Under the pieces are notes generated by a model that did no database searches, was not told the origin of the DNA, and saw only the letters and a program-made list of their open reading frames with translations. From Methylobacterium bullatum (GTDB taxonomy: Bacteria; Pseudomonadota; Alphaproteobacteria; Rhizobiales; Beijerinckiaceae), in the NCBI GenBank assembly GCA_902712845.1, contig LR743504.1:313501-377500 (forward strand): a stretch of 64,000 bases of DNA. Direction: 5' to 3'. Every line of letters starts with the position of its first letter. Position 1 is the stretch's first letter. A program made the translations under genes and the position numbers. Positions 46,180 to 59,163 of the stretch are shown here, in pieces.

Positions 46180-47670
46180 TCACCGCTGAGACGGCGGCGA
46201 CCGGAGGACCTTTGCAAGGAACGTTCGAAATTCCTTGATCTGGATGGTCCAAGTGTCGGAGTTGGACCGTTGGTTCTCGAGCCACACGACGTGCTCAAGC
46301 CCCTTGATGAACGACAGCCAAGCAAAACTAGACCTTAGATAATAGGTGTCGTCCCGGATCGGGACCAACTCGATGATCTTCGTTCCCGGTCTCGCGAAGA
46401 CGTTGTGAGACAGCCCTCCACCATGCGGCCCCATGATGAACCGCGCGTTCCGTGCAATCGCAATCTTATGCCAGAGTGGAAGCTCTGAGAATTCCAGTAC
46501 GACGAAGCCATGCTTCGCCGCCTCGACCTCGATCTCATCCTGATTGGTGAGTGTCCGTCGGGCAGCGTCACGTCGCGTGACGTAGACCCGCTCCGGTAGC
46601 GCGACACCATTTTGTCTCGCCAAGGCGTCCGATCGTTCGCCAAGGAGCCCGAAAAGAGCCTGTAGATGCAATTGCCCCGCTCTGATCGGTGCTTCCGGGC
46701 GCGCAACCAAGAGCCTTTCGACGAAGACGGGCTTATTGATAGGCATACCCCTGTGCCCCAATCCTAGCAGGTCGAGCGTCTCGTGTTCGAACTTGCGCTG
46801 CCCATTCAGGAGGATAGCGAATTGCTCGTCCGCGAGGACGCCGCTGCTTTCGATCCAGGCGAAGCCGGGCAGATAGTCGATCAGCCAATGGTAGATCCCA
46901 CGACTCATCCTGTTCGCGGCAAACGCCATAGCAATGTTCTGAACCTCACTCCTGCGAATGACCTCGATCGGTTGTCCTCGCGGCTGGATGACCTGCTTCT
47001 TCGCATTCCAGATCTGGCCAGACGGGTCAGTAAAAACGTCTCGATACTCCAGCACTTCAGATGCCGGCTGTTTCGGCAATTCACGTTTCAGCTTGGCAAT
47101 CTCGAAGCGCAGCCCCTTCGCATGATGAGGGGGGGTCGAAGGCGACAAGGCGATCGTGAGGTTGCCTCGAATGCTGTCAATCGCTTCAGAGTCAAAACGG
47201 AAACCGGAAGGCGACGGCGCTATGTCTGACCCGCCGCGGCTGACAGATCGGACCACAATCCGCATCTGACGTTTCAGATCCTTGTCCTTGGCGGCATTGG
47301 AATACAGCCGAGCCAATCGAAGAAAATCAGGATCGGCACGGAGCGTGCGATCGGAGGAGAAAATGTGGGTCGCCTGATCGCCGCAACCGCCGACAAACAA
47401 GATCCGGATCAGAGCAAATTTTACTTTGTTCGTAAGCTCGCTTCCAATCGTCCGCTGGACGATCGCATCAATGACGTCCGTTCTCCGAACCCGAACAGCT
47501 GCCTGCAGGCGAAGTTGAAGCAGTGGCGGTGTCACGAAGCAGGCATCCAGATCGGAAGTCCGAGCCAGGGCCTGCTCCCAACGCTCATACTGAATGTCCT
47601 CGCGGCAGAGCCTGATCGCTTGCCGGCCGTGGGCGGGCAAGATTTCTTGCAGATCAGGCAGTTTCGTCAT
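46180..47670 (-). CDS. Glycosyltransferase family 61 protein
   Basis: A 496-residue protein with a GT61 (DUF563) C-terminal domain: NRMSRGIYHWLIDYLPGFAW (about 250-269), PERVYVTRRDAARRTLTNQDE (in parts), KHGFVVLEFSELPLWHKI and ARFIMGPHGGGLSHNVFARPGTKIIEL (in parts, about 425-450). The N-terminal 200 residues are helical and unassigned. GT61 enzymes add pentose or hexose in glycan synthesis. Base composition is visibly lower in GC than in all neighbours, with more A/T at third positions, suggesting acquisition by transfer. No other glycan genes are adjacent. Confidence 0.82.
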   Translation of the reverse strand: MTKLPDLQEILPAHGRQAIRLCREDIQYERWEQALARTSDLDACFVTPPLLQLRLQAAVRVRRTDVIDAIVQRTIGSELTNKVKFALIRILFVGGCGDQATHIFSSDRTLRADPDFLRLARLYSNAAKDKDLKRQMRIVVRSVSRGGSDIAPSPSGFRFDSEAIDSIRGNLTIALSPSTPPHHAKGLRFEIAKLKRELPKQPASEVLEYRDVFTDPSGQIWNAKKQVIQPRGQPIEVIRRSEVQNIAMAFAANRMSRGIYHWLIDYLPGFAWIESSGVLADEQFAILLNGQRKFEHETLDLLGLGHRGMPINKPVFVERLLVARPEAPIRAGQLHLQALFGLLGERSDALARQNGVALPERVYVTRRDAARRTLTNQDEIEVEAAKHGFVVLEFSELPLWHKIAIARNARFIMGPHGGGLSHNVFARPGTKIIELVPIRDDTYYLRSSFAWLSFIKGLEHVVWLENQRSNSDTWTIQIKEFRTFLAKVLRSPPSQR

Positions 47671-47997
47671 CGTGTGCGCTCATCCATATCCGTCCGCCGC
47701 CGTGTTGTTAGAGCGTCGGCAACAGCTTTCTGCACACCACTCTTCGCATAGTGGCCGCGAGACTGAGAATGGGCCGACGCCCGTTTTCGTTGACGAGGAC
47801 AGCATTCCATCAATGGGATGTGGACGAGCATCGCACCGATGAGGGTCGCCTCGACAGGCCAATGGGCTCGGGCTAGACCACTTTCGCCCATTGAAGGCCG
47901 ACATGGTCCCTCTGGGTGACAAGCCTTTGCGAGCAATTCCCGGGTCGGTCCGCCTGACCGGGGATGGGCTCCAGGCGATCTGAGGAGACGACGACGG
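47671..47997. other. Divergent intergenic region, GT61 / peroxiredoxin
   Basis: 327 bp with no supported gene. It should hold the promoters of both genes. GAGGAGACGACG before the peroxiredoxin ATG serves as its ribosome site. No repeat or hairpin of note was seen. Confidence 0.45.
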
Positions 47998-48480
47998 ATG
48001 ACGATCCAGGTTGGCGACCACCTTCCCCAGGTGACCTTTCGCGTGAGTGGCGCCGGGGGTCCCGAGGCGAAGACCACCGACGATATCTTCAAGGGGCGCC
48101 GCATCGTCCTGGTCGGCGTACCCGGCGCATTCACGCCGAGCTGCCACCGCAATCACCTGCCCGGCTTCGTCGAGAAGCAGGACGAGATCAAGGCACGCGG
48201 CGTCGATGCCGTCGCTGTCACCTCGGTCAACGACGTGTTCGTGCTCGAAGCTTGGCAGAAGGCCAGTAACGCCGAGGGGATCGAGTTCCTCGCAGACGGC
48301 AATGCCGAGTTCGCCAAGGCCATCGGCCTCGACATGGATGGCGCGGGGTTCGGCCTCGGCCCACGCTCGAAGCGCTATTCCATGCTGGTGGACGATGGCG
48401 TGGTGCGCGTCCTGAACGTTGAGGAATCCCCTGCCAAGACCGAGATTTCCGGCGTCGACGCCCTGCTCAAGGTCATCTAA
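47998..48480 (+). CDS. Peroxiredoxin (Prx5 type, 1-Cys)
   Basis: A 160-residue thiol peroxidase that reduces H2O2 and organic peroxides. The peroxidatic Cys is in PGAFTPSCH (C49), the Prx5 signature, with PGFVEKQDEIKARGVDAVAV (in parts) and the conserved LEAW and DMDGAGFGLGPRSKRYSML (in parts) further on. There is no second cysteine, so it is a 1-Cys enzyme that must be recycled by an external thiol such as glutathione or glutaredoxin. It is cytoplasmic and monocistronic, converging on the exonuclease gene 3 bp away. Confidence 0.92.
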   Translation: MTIQVGDHLPQVTFRVSGAGGPEAKTTDDIFKGRRIVLVGVPGAFTPSCHRNHLPGFVEKQDEIKARGVDAVAVTSVNDVFVLEAWQKASNAEGIEFLADGNAEFAKAIGLDMDGAGFGLGPRSKRYSMLVDDGVVRVLNVEESPAKTEISGVDALLKVI

Positions 48481-48483
48481 CGG

Positions 48484-51764
<3,281 letters not shown>

Positions 51765-51980
51765 TCACGGCTTTGGCTGGGGCGTCGCGGGGTCTACCAC
51801 ATCCGGACGCGGTGACGGGAGGCCCCGGAGATCCGCCGCGACGGTACGGCGGATAGGTAACCTTCGACGGTAGTCATACGAATGGTAGATGCGGTCTCGC
51901 GCGAACGTGTGGCCGGGCCACCCCATTTCGTATCCTCGCTCGCCTATTTGAGAGTGAAGACTTATCGCTGACGGACCCTC

Positions 51981-52874
51981 ATGCCTGCCAAACCCGCTTT
52001 CTCCGCTCCGTGGCATGACCGCGCCGGCCGCGTCTCGGGCCTGAAACTCGCGACATTCCTGTTCGCGCTGGCGCCGGGGGTCTGGCTCGCCGCCGCCTAT
52101 GGGTTCGACGCCCTTGGGCCGAAGCCGATCACCGCCCTCATTCACAGCACGGGAGAGTGGGCGGTGCGCTTCCTGCTGCTGTCGCTGGCGGTGACACCGC
52201 TGCGGCGGATCGCGAACTATCCGAAGCTGATCCTGGTGCGACGCATGCTTGGCCTCACCGTCCTCGCCTACGGGCTCGTCCATCTCGGCCTCTACATCGT
52301 CGACCAGAATTTCATTTTGTCGAAGGTCGTGAGCGAGATCGTCTCGCGGTTCTACCTCACCATCGGCTTCGTGGCCCTCGTCGGTCTCGCCGTATTGGGG
52401 ATCACCTCGACGGACGGGATGATCCGCCGTCTCGGCAAGGCTTGGCCGCGCCTCCATAAGAGCGTCTACGTCATCGCCGTGCTCGGCCTGTTCCACTATT
52501 TCCTTCAAGCCAAGATCGACGTGTCGGCGCCGGTCTACTGGACCGGCCTGTTTCTTCTGCTCATGGGTTGGCGGGGAATGCAGCGCTTCCGCCTGCCGAT
52601 GAACGCGATCACCCTGCTCGGCCTCGCCATCGCGGTCTCCCTCGTCACCGCCCTGGTGGAAGCGGCGTGGTATGGGTTCAAGAGCGGCGTGCCCGCCAGC
52701 GCGGTGCTCGGAGCCAATCTGGAATTCTACGATGGCCTGCGCCCGGCTTGGTGGGTGCTCGTCACCGGCATCGCTCTGCCGCTGCTCAACGTTATGCGGC
52801 CCGCCATGAAGGGGGGCGGCAACGGCAGGCCTGTCTCGCACCAGTCCGGACAGGAAGCGGTCCAGGCGAGCTGA
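51981..52874 (+). CDS. msrQ: Heme-binding membrane subunit MsrQ
   Basis: MsrQ (YedZ) passes electrons to the periplasmic methionine-sulfoxide reductase MsrP. The 297-residue protein has about six membrane helices of the ferric-reductase-like type, with His ligands for heme in LVHLGLYIVDQNF and SVYVIAVLGLFHYFLQAK, and the family segment TPLRRIANYPKLILVRRMLGL (in parts). msrP, normally next door, is absent; only a small secreted protein and a kinase follow. The partner may be elsewhere in the genome. Confidence 0.85.
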   Translation: MPAKPAFSAPWHDRAGRVSGLKLATFLFALAPGVWLAAAYGFDALGPKPITALIHSTGEWAVRFLLLSLAVTPLRRIANYPKLILVRRMLGLTVLAYGLVHLGLYIVDQNFILSKVVSEIVSRFYLTIGFVALVGLAVLGITSTDGMIRRLGKAWPRLHKSVYVIAVLGLFHYFLQAKIDVSAPVYWTGLFLLLMGWRGMQRFRLPMNAITLLGLAIAVSLVTALVEAAWYGFKSGVPASAVLGANLEFYDGLRPAWWVLVTGIALPLLNVMRPAMKGGGNGRPVSHQSGQEAVQAS

Positions 52875-52959
52875 GCGCTTGCGACCGGCCAATCCCTCGC
52901 GCACAAGCTCAGTCCCGTCTTGGGTGGGCGGGCGTCTCGAACGTGAGGGAAATCCAGCG

Positions 52960-53280
52960 ATGCGTGTCAGGCTTCTTGGAGCGGCTCTCGTCCTGACAGC
53001 CCTCCTGCCGTCATTCGCCATGGCGGAATGCGCGAAGGCCGTGCCGCCAGACCCGGCGACGCGCCCTACGAAGCCGACCGCGCCCGCGAAGCCCGCTTGC
53101 CTCGACGCCAAGGGCGGATGCCCGGGCTGGGAGGCCTACACGTTCAACGACGCGGTGAAAGCCTACAACCTGCAGATCGCGGCCTATCGTCCCCTGGCCG
53201 AGGCCTACGTGAAGGCCCTGAACGCCTATGTGAAAGCGAGCAGCGACTACGCGCAATGCGAGGTGAAGGCGCTGCAATAG
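52960..53280 (+). CDS. Small secreted protein, 106 aa
   Basis: A 106-residue exported protein. The signal peptide (LLGAALVLTALLPSFAMA) precedes a Pro/Lys/Ala-rich segment (VPPDPATRPTKPTAPAKPAC) and a short helical part (FNDAVKAYNLQIAAYRPLAEA in parts). Four cysteines (ECAK, ACLD, GGCPG, AQCE) could form two disulfides. No family was recognised. GAGGGA lies 9 nt ahead of the ATG at 52960. It follows msrQ by 85 bp in the same direction. Confidence 0.65.
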   Translation: MRVRLLGAALVLTALLPSFAMAECAKAVPPDPATRPTKPTAPAKPACLDAKGGCPGWEAYTFNDAVKAYNLQIAAYRPLAEAYVKALNAYVKASSDYAQCEVKALQ

Positions 53281-53378
53281 GGGACATCTTCGCGGACCCG
53301 TGACGCCCTCCCTCGCTTGACCCTCCATGGGTGCGATGCCACAGCCTGCGGCATCGCCAGCGCCAGACAGGATGTCCG

Positions 53379-54392
53379 ATGTCCGCTCCCCTCGACCTTC
53401 TCGTCCTCGGCAATGCCATCGTCGACCTGATCGCGCGGACGGATGATGGGTTCCTCGAACAGCAGGGCGTCCCTAAGGGTGCCATGCAGCTCATCGACGA
53501 GGACCGGGCGGAGAGCCTGTTCTCGGTGATGGGACCGGCCACAATCGTTTCCGGCGGCTCTGGTGCGAACACCGCGGTGGGCGCGGCCCTCCTCGGCGCG
53601 AAGACCGGCTTCATCGGCAAGGTCCGCGACGACGAGCTCGGCGGCCTTTTTGCCCACGATCTCAAGGCGACGGGCGTCTCTTTCGCTGTGTCGGCCGCGG
53701 CGGAAGGCCCCGCCACCGCCCGCTGCTTCATCCTGGTGACGCCGGATGGCGAGCGCACCATGAACACCTATCTCGGTGCCTGCCAGGGCCTGTCGCCGGC
53801 CGATGTCGACGAGGCCACCGTGGCGAGCGCCCGCACCGTCTATCTCGAAGGTTATCTCTGGGACCCGCCGGCGGCCAAGGAGGCGTTCCGCAAGGCCGCC
53901 AAGATCGCCCACAATGCCGGCAACGCCGTCGCACTGACATTGTCCGATGCGTTCTGCGTCGGCCGCTACCGTGAGGAGTTCCTGGGCCTCATCCGCGACG
54001 GAAGCATCGATATCCTCTTCGCCAATATCGGCGAGTTGAAGAGCCTCTACGAGACGGACAACGAAGACGCCGCGATCAAAGCTTTGCGTGACGAGCGCAA
54101 CCAGCGCGGCATGCATCTTCTCGGCCTCGTCACCCGGTCCGCCGAGGGCGCGATGGTGGTGAAGGGCGGCGAGATCCGCTCCATCGAGGCCGCGCCGGTG
54201 CATGAGGTGGTGGATACGACCGGCGCCGGAGACCTGTTCGCGGCGGGTTTTCTCGCAGGTCATGCTCGCGGACTCGATTATGTATCGAGCGCCCGGCTCG
54301 GAGCGCTGGCGGCGGCGGAGGTGATCCAGCATATCGGCGCCCGGCCGCAGCACGACCTCGTGGCCCTGGCCAAGGCGCGTAATCTTCTCTGA
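53379..54392 (+). CDS. PfkB-family carbohydrate kinase, adenosine-kinase-like
   Basis: A 337-residue ribokinase/PfkB-fold kinase, probably making AMP from adenosine and ATP. The N-terminal VLGNAIVDLIAR, SGGSGANTAVGAALLGAKTGF (in parts) and C-terminal VVDTTGAGDLFAAGFLAGH (catalytic Asp about residue 284) are the two PfkB signatures. The NAIVD and GGSGANTA forms resemble the bacterial adenosine-kinase group. Other nucleosides or sugars remain possible. ATG 53379 follows an AGGA site; the upstream in-frame start at 53331 is not needed. Confidence 0.85.
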   Translation: MSAPLDLLVLGNAIVDLIARTDDGFLEQQGVPKGAMQLIDEDRAESLFSVMGPATIVSGGSGANTAVGAALLGAKTGFIGKVRDDELGGLFAHDLKATGVSFAVSAAAEGPATARCFILVTPDGERTMNTYLGACQGLSPADVDEATVASARTVYLEGYLWDPPAAKEAFRKAAKIAHNAGNAVALTLSDAFCVGRYREEFLGLIRDGSIDILFANIGELKSLYETDNEDAAIKALRDERNQRGMHLLGLVTRSAEGAMVVKGGEIRSIEAAPVHEVVDTTGAGDLFAAGFLAGHARGLDYVSSARLGALAAAEVIQHIGARPQHDLVALAKARNLL

Positions 54393-54503
54393 AAGCACCG
54401 CCATAGCCCCCCCCTTTCGACCGCCATCGGACGCGATTTCCGACGAAGCGGCGGATGGGTCCGATTCCGGTGCGGGAGGCCCGCGAGAGCGGGCCTGCGA
54501 GGC

Positions 54504-57413
54504 TCAACCGAGCAGGCGCTCGAACAGCGATCTGACCTCGGCGCGGCGTTCATCGAGGTCCGCCGCCAAGGTCGCGGCATCCGGCAGGCCCATGGCGATG
54601 GCGAGCCGCGTCAGCGCCACGGATGCGCCCGCCTTCGATTCCGCCTCTCCCATCAGCCGCTGCCAATGGAGCGTGTCGTCGAAGAGGCGATAGGCTTCGC
54701 CGAGCCGACGTGCCTCGTTCACCGGCAGAAGGCCCCGATGACCAGCCCCGGCGAAAACGGACGATGCATCGAGGCCGATGAGATCGGGATGACGTCCGGC
54801 GTGGGCCAGGGTCAGGGCCTGCGCCATGAAGTCGAGATCGAGCAATCCTCCGGGCGCCAGCTTGAGATCGAGCGGGCCCGCAAACCCTTTCTCGCCGGCC
54901 ACGACCTGACGCATCTCGCGAACCGCGCGATAGACCTCCGCCGTCTCGCGCTTCAGGCCGACGATGGTCCGAACCTGCCCCATCACCTCGTCGCCGAGGC
55001 CCCGATCCCCGGCGACGACCCGGGCGCGGGTGAGCGCCATGTGCTCCCACAGATCGGCCTCCCCCTGCTGATAGGGGAGGAAGCTCCGGACCTGCACCGC
55101 CACGGGCCCCTGCCCGCCGCCGGGACGCAGGCGAAGGTCGACCTCGTAGAGACCGCCGCGCCGGGTCAGCGCCGTCAGCGCAGCCACAAGTCGCTGTGTG
55201 AGCCTGTTGTAAGCCATGACCGCGTCGATGGCCTTCGGCCCGAGACTCGTCCGGTTTTCCGCATCGAAATCGTAGAGCACGACGAGGTCGATGTCGGATT
55301 CCGCCGTCATCTGGTTGGCGCCGAGCCGCCCGAGGCCGAGGACGACACAGCGCCCGCCGGGCACCTCCCCATGCTCGGCGAAGAACTGGCGCGAGACCGC
55401 ATCGAGGCTTGCCGCCACGACGGCATCGGCGATGCCGGCATAGGCCCGCCCCGCCGCCTGCGGTGACAGGATGCCCGTGAGCAGTCGCGCCCCGGTGACG
55501 AAGCGCAACTGCCGCGCCGCATCCCGGCTGCGGTCGAGGAAATCCTCGTAGGCCGCCGGTTTGCCGACCAGCCCGTGATAGTGCGCGGCGATGTCCTCGG
55601 CATCGACTTTCGGCACGACGAAGGCCGGGTCGATGACCGTGTCGAGAACATGGGGGCTGAAGGCGACGGTCTCGGCCAGGCGCGGCGCGCTTCCCAGCAG
55701 GTCGGCGAAGAGCAGGCGCAGACGATCGTTCGAGCGCAGGATGGTGAGGAGTTCCACCGCCGCCGGCATCCGCGCGAAGGCCCGGTCGAGGGTATCCAGG
55801 GCGACATCCGGGTTCGGCGTGCCGCCGAGCGCCTGCATCAAGGCCGGGACGAGTTCGGTGAGAACCTCGCGGGCACGCGCCGTGCGGACGGCGGGGCGAC
55901 GACCGAAATGCCAGCCGCGCACCGTCTCGGCCACGCGCTCGGGATCGGCAAAGCCCAGGGTCCGAAGGGTGGCGAGGGTCGCCGGATCGTCGTCCGTCCC
56001 GCTGAAGACGAGATTCCCCACGGAAGCCGACAGGTCCGGTTCCGCCTCGAACAACAACGCATAATGCGCCTGAACCCGCCGGGCGTGGCGAAGCAGTTCG
56101 GCCTCGAACGCCTCGGCATCGGCGAAGCCGGCGAAACGGGCGAAGCTCTCGAGCCCCGCCGCCTCGGTCGGCAATCTTTGCGTCTGCTCGTCATTCACCA
56201 TCTGCAGACGATGCTCGACGGTACGCAGGAAATCGTAGGCTCGGCCCAGTTCGTCGCGCGCGGTGGCGTCGATCCAGCCCTCCTCGGTGAGCGCCGCCAG
56301 CATCGCGATGGTGCGGCGGCCCCGCAGGTCCGGCCGTCGCCCGCCGAAGACGAGCTGCTGGGTCTGGACGAAGAACTCGATCTCACGGATGCCGCCGCGC
56401 CCGAGCTTGATGTCGTGCCCGGCGACCGCGATCGTATCGTGCCCCCGCACGGCGTGGATCTGGCGCTTCATCGCGTGGACGTCGGCGATGGAGGCGAAGT
56501 CGAAATACTTGCGCCAGACGAAGGGCCGCAAGCCCGTCAGGAAGTGTTCGCCCGCTTCGATGTCGCCGGCGATCGCGCGGGCCTTGATATAGGCGGCGCG
56601 CTCCCAGTTCTGGCCGAGATTCTCGTAATAGAGATAGGCGGAATTCAGCGAAATGGCCGTTGGGGTCGATCCGGGATCGGGGCGCAGGCGATAATCGACG
56701 CGGTGAACGTAGCCATCGGCGGTACGCTCCTGCAGCAGCTTGGCGATTCCCTGCGCCAGCTTGGAGAAGAACGGCGTCGGTGCGAGCCCCTCCTTCAGCC
56801 GCGCGAGATCGGGATCGAAGAACACGACGAGGTCGATATCGCTGGAATAGTTGAGCTCGCCGGCCCCGAGCTTGCCGAGGCCGAGGATGACGAGGCCGGA
56901 TTTGAGCTGCGGATTCGCGACGTCATGGGGGTGAAACCGCCCGGCCTCCGCCGCCTGCAATATTAGAGCCTCCGCCGCCGCATGAACGGAGGCATCGGCA
57001 AAATCGGAGAGCGCCCTGGTCACCGTCGCCAGGGGCCAGAGCCCGCCGATATCGGCCAGGGCCACGAGAAGGGCATGGTCACCGCGGTTGCGTCGAAGCT
57101 CGGCGGCGACGGCATCGAGATCGCGGACCTCGCCGGATTCGTTACGTGCGGCAGAGCGTTGCCGGGCGATGAGGTCGGCAACCACGCGTTCGGGCGGCCT
57201 CTCCATCATCGCGGCGACGCGCCCGGGATCCCGCACCACACGCTGCCATAGAAAGGGAGAATGGTCGGCAAGGCCGAGAAGCAGCGCTCGTCCCGCCTCG
57301 TCGAGATGGCCGAACGAAGCCTCGACCTCCTCGAGCCGTGCCGCCGCACGCTCGGGATCCATTAGGACGGGCGCCCTCGTCAGGCGCTGGGTCAAAGGCG
57401 CTTCCTCGGTCAC
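54504..57413 (-). CDS. glnE: Bifunctional glutamine synthetase adenylyltransferase/adenylyl-removing enzyme
   Basis: GlnE adds AMP to a tyrosine of glutamine synthetase when nitrogen is plentiful and removes it when nitrogen is scarce, under PII control. The 969-residue protein contains two nucleotidyltransferase halves: GLGKLGAGELNYSSDIDLVV (about 180-199) for the removing domain and GLGRLGANQMTAESDIDLVV (about 690-710) for the adding domain, each with the D-x-D metal site. The length and both domains are normal. It appears monocistronic. An IS1182 element lies 190 bp upstream and did not interrupt it. Confidence 0.95.
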   Translation of the reverse strand: MTEEAPLTQRLTRAPVLMDPERAAARLEEVEASFGHLDEAGRALLLGLADHSPFLWQRVVRDPGRVAAMMERPPERVVADLIARQRSAARNESGEVRDLDAVAAELRRNRGDHALLVALADIGGLWPLATVTRALSDFADASVHAAAEALILQAAEAGRFHPHDVANPQLKSGLVILGLGKLGAGELNYSSDIDLVVFFDPDLARLKEGLAPTPFFSKLAQGIAKLLQERTADGYVHRVDYRLRPDPGSTPTAISLNSAYLYYENLGQNWERAAYIKARAIAGDIEAGEHFLTGLRPFVWRKYFDFASIADVHAMKRQIHAVRGHDTIAVAGHDIKLGRGGIREIEFFVQTQQLVFGGRRPDLRGRRTIAMLAALTEEGWIDATARDELGRAYDFLRTVEHRLQMVNDEQTQRLPTEAAGLESFARFAGFADAEAFEAELLRHARRVQAHYALLFEAEPDLSASVGNLVFSGTDDDPATLATLRTLGFADPERVAETVRGWHFGRRPAVRTARAREVLTELVPALMQALGGTPNPDVALDTLDRAFARMPAAVELLTILRSNDRLRLLFADLLGSAPRLAETVAFSPHVLDTVIDPAFVVPKVDAEDIAAHYHGLVGKPAAYEDFLDRSRDAARQLRFVTGARLLTGILSPQAAGRAYAGIADAVVAASLDAVSRQFFAEHGEVPGGRCVVLGLGRLGANQMTAESDIDLVVLYDFDAENRTSLGPKAIDAVMAYNRLTQRLVAALTALTRRGGLYEVDLRLRPGGGQGPVAVQVRSFLPYQQGEADLWEHMALTRARVVAGDRGLGDEVMGQVRTIVGLKRETAEVYRAVREMRQVVAGEKGFAGPLDLKLAPGGLLDLDFMAQALTLAHAGRHPDLIGLDASSVFAGAGHRGLLPVNEARRLGEAYRLFDDTLHWQRLMGEAESKAGASVALTRLAIAMGLPDAATLAADLDERRAEVRSLFERLLG

Positions 57414-57602
57414 GGGCTGTCCTTTCCCGGCTCAGCGGGTTCAGCAAAAGCGGGCTCTGGTTTTACGTCAGACAACGCGCGACACTTCAAAAGCCCAAGC
57501 TCGTGGTGGAAATCTGACGGATGGTAACCGCCCGGAGCGGGCGAGATGGGTGGTTAGCGGCCCCTACCACTCTGCCCGAGAGCGGACGTTTCGCTTCCGA
57601 CC

Positions 57603-57617
57603 GAGGCCGTGTCAAAA
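57603..57617. repeat. IS1182 terminal inverted repeat, left
   Basis: GAGGCCGTGTCAAAA, next to the direct repeat GACC on its left. It differs from the right repeat (read inverted) at one base. Confidence 0.9.
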
Positions 57618-57679
57618 CGCATTGATCGCGGTCGCCAGCGCCGGCCAGCAGGATGATGACGGCAGCGCGGCGGGCTGCT

Positions 57680-59119
57680 TCAGGCTCTGATGGCCTGGAT
57701 GAGCCAAGCTGCGCCGAACAGGCGGATCATCCGCTTCACGTTGTAGGCAAGGATCGCGAGGCTCATCTCGGTTCTCACGCCGTTCAGGCCCTTCGTGAGG
57801 AAGGGCGTGCTGCCCATCCAGGCTTTCAGCGTGCCGAAGACGTGCTCGACCGTAGAGCGCCGCACCGCCATGGCGTCAGGCATGGCATCGAGCCGCCTCT
57901 GCATGGCCTCCAGCACTGCCTCATGCTTCCAGCGCTTGAAGCGCTTGACCTTCTCGGGCGTACAGCGTGCACGCACCTCGCAGGCATGACAGGCTTCCAG
58001 GTTGCGGTAATGGTCGATGTCGCCATGCCGATCGGAGCGGGCGACAGACTTCGTCAGCATAGCGCCGGCCGGACAGACGTAGTGATCGGCCGCGGCGTCA
58101 TAGACGAAGTCGGCGCGCACGAAGAGCCCCTTCTTCGCCCGGCCGGATGTGTCGGCCCGCGGCATGACCGGGAGGATGCCTGTGCCTTCGCAGACCAGAA
58201 CCTCGTCGCCATTGTAGTAGCCGCGATCGGTCAGGACCACGACCTCCTCCGCGCCGATAGCCTGCTTGGCTCGATCGCCCATCGGCACGAGTTGGGTCCG
58301 GTCGTGGCCCTCGTTGACGACGTCATGAGCCACAACGAGATGATGCTCGGGATCGACGGCGATCTGGACGTTGTAGCCGACGATGCCCGTGCCCCGCCCG
58401 CTCGTCGCCATGGAGCGTGCGTCCGGATCGGTCAGCGAGACCTGTCCGTCTTCTGAAGCTGCGATCTGCTCCTGCATCTTGCGCAGGAAGGCCATCTGTC
58501 GGCGCAGGGCGGCGATCTTCTCGCCGATGCGCTGCGTCCGCGCCTCGGGAGCGTCGCTGCCTTCCCGGTCCGCCCGGTCGAGCGTCGCGAGGTAGCGGGC
58601 GATGCTGGCATCCACCTGTTCCAGGCGCTTGGCGACTTTGGTCACCGTGTAATTGCGGTCCCGGTTGTTGACCGCCTTGAACTTCGATCCATCCACGGCG
58701 ACGGTCGCCCCGGCGAAGAGCCTCAGATCCCGGCACAGCACCACGAACTGCCGACAGGCCGCTTGGATCGCTGCCCCGTTGTCGCGCCGGAAGTTGGCGA
58801 TAGTCTTGTGATCGGGGACCAGGCGACCGGTCAGCCACATCACCTCGATGTTGCGCTGCGCCTCACGCTCGAGCCGGCGGCTCGATGGCACCCGGTTGAG
58901 ATAACCGTAGAGGTAGAGCTTCAGGAGCATGGCCGGATCGTAGGCGGGCCGTCCCGTCGCTGCGGGCTCGAAGCGGGTGAAGCCGAGGATCCCCAGATCG
59001 AGCTCGTCGATGAAGGCCTCGACCACCCGAACCGGATTGTCCTCGGTCACGTAGTCGTCCAGCGAACTGGGCAGCAACCAGGATTGCCGACGGTCCTGCC
59101 CTTCGACGAACCGACCCAT
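57680..59119 (-). CDS. IS1182-family transposase
   Basis: A 479-residue DDE transposase. The catalytic residues are D143 (AVDGSKFKAVN), D298 (VVVLTDRGYYNGDE) and E425 (STVEHVFGTLKAWMG). A CxxCxxxxxC cluster (CHACEVRARC) lies between the second and third. The N-terminal part (PVRVVEAFIDELDL; LYLYGYLNRVPSSRRLE) is typical of the DUF772 domain of this family. GGAGGT stands 4 nt before the ATG at 59119; a longer GTG start at 59131 would include that site. No frameshift or stop is seen, so it is probably active. Confidence 0.93.
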   Translation of the reverse strand: MGRFVEGQDRRQSWLLPSSLDDYVTEDNPVRVVEAFIDELDLGILGFTRFEPAATGRPAYDPAMLLKLYLYGYLNRVPSSRRLEREAQRNIEVMWLTGRLVPDHKTIANFRRDNGAAIQAACRQFVVLCRDLRLFAGATVAVDGSKFKAVNNRDRNYTVTKVAKRLEQVDASIARYLATLDRADREGSDAPEARTQRIGEKIAALRRQMAFLRKMQEQIAASEDGQVSLTDPDARSMATSGRGTGIVGYNVQIAVDPEHHLVVAHDVVNEGHDRTQLVPMGDRAKQAIGAEEVVVLTDRGYYNGDEVLVCEGTGILPVMPRADTSGRAKKGLFVRADFVYDAAADHYVCPAGAMLTKSVARSDRHGDIDHYRNLEACHACEVRARCTPEKVKRFKRWKHEAVLEAMQRRLDAMPDAMAVRRSTVEHVFGTLKAWMGSTPFLTKGLNGVRTEMSLAILAYNVKRMIRLFGAAWLIQAIRA

Positions 59120-59163
59120 GCCGACCTCCACAGATGAGGCAGCAAGTCTACTTCAGATCGGGC

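Noticed and set aside
51765..53111. 448-residue minus-strand ORF
   Set aside because: Runs antisense through msrQ and the small secreted gene; residue composition is shadow-like.
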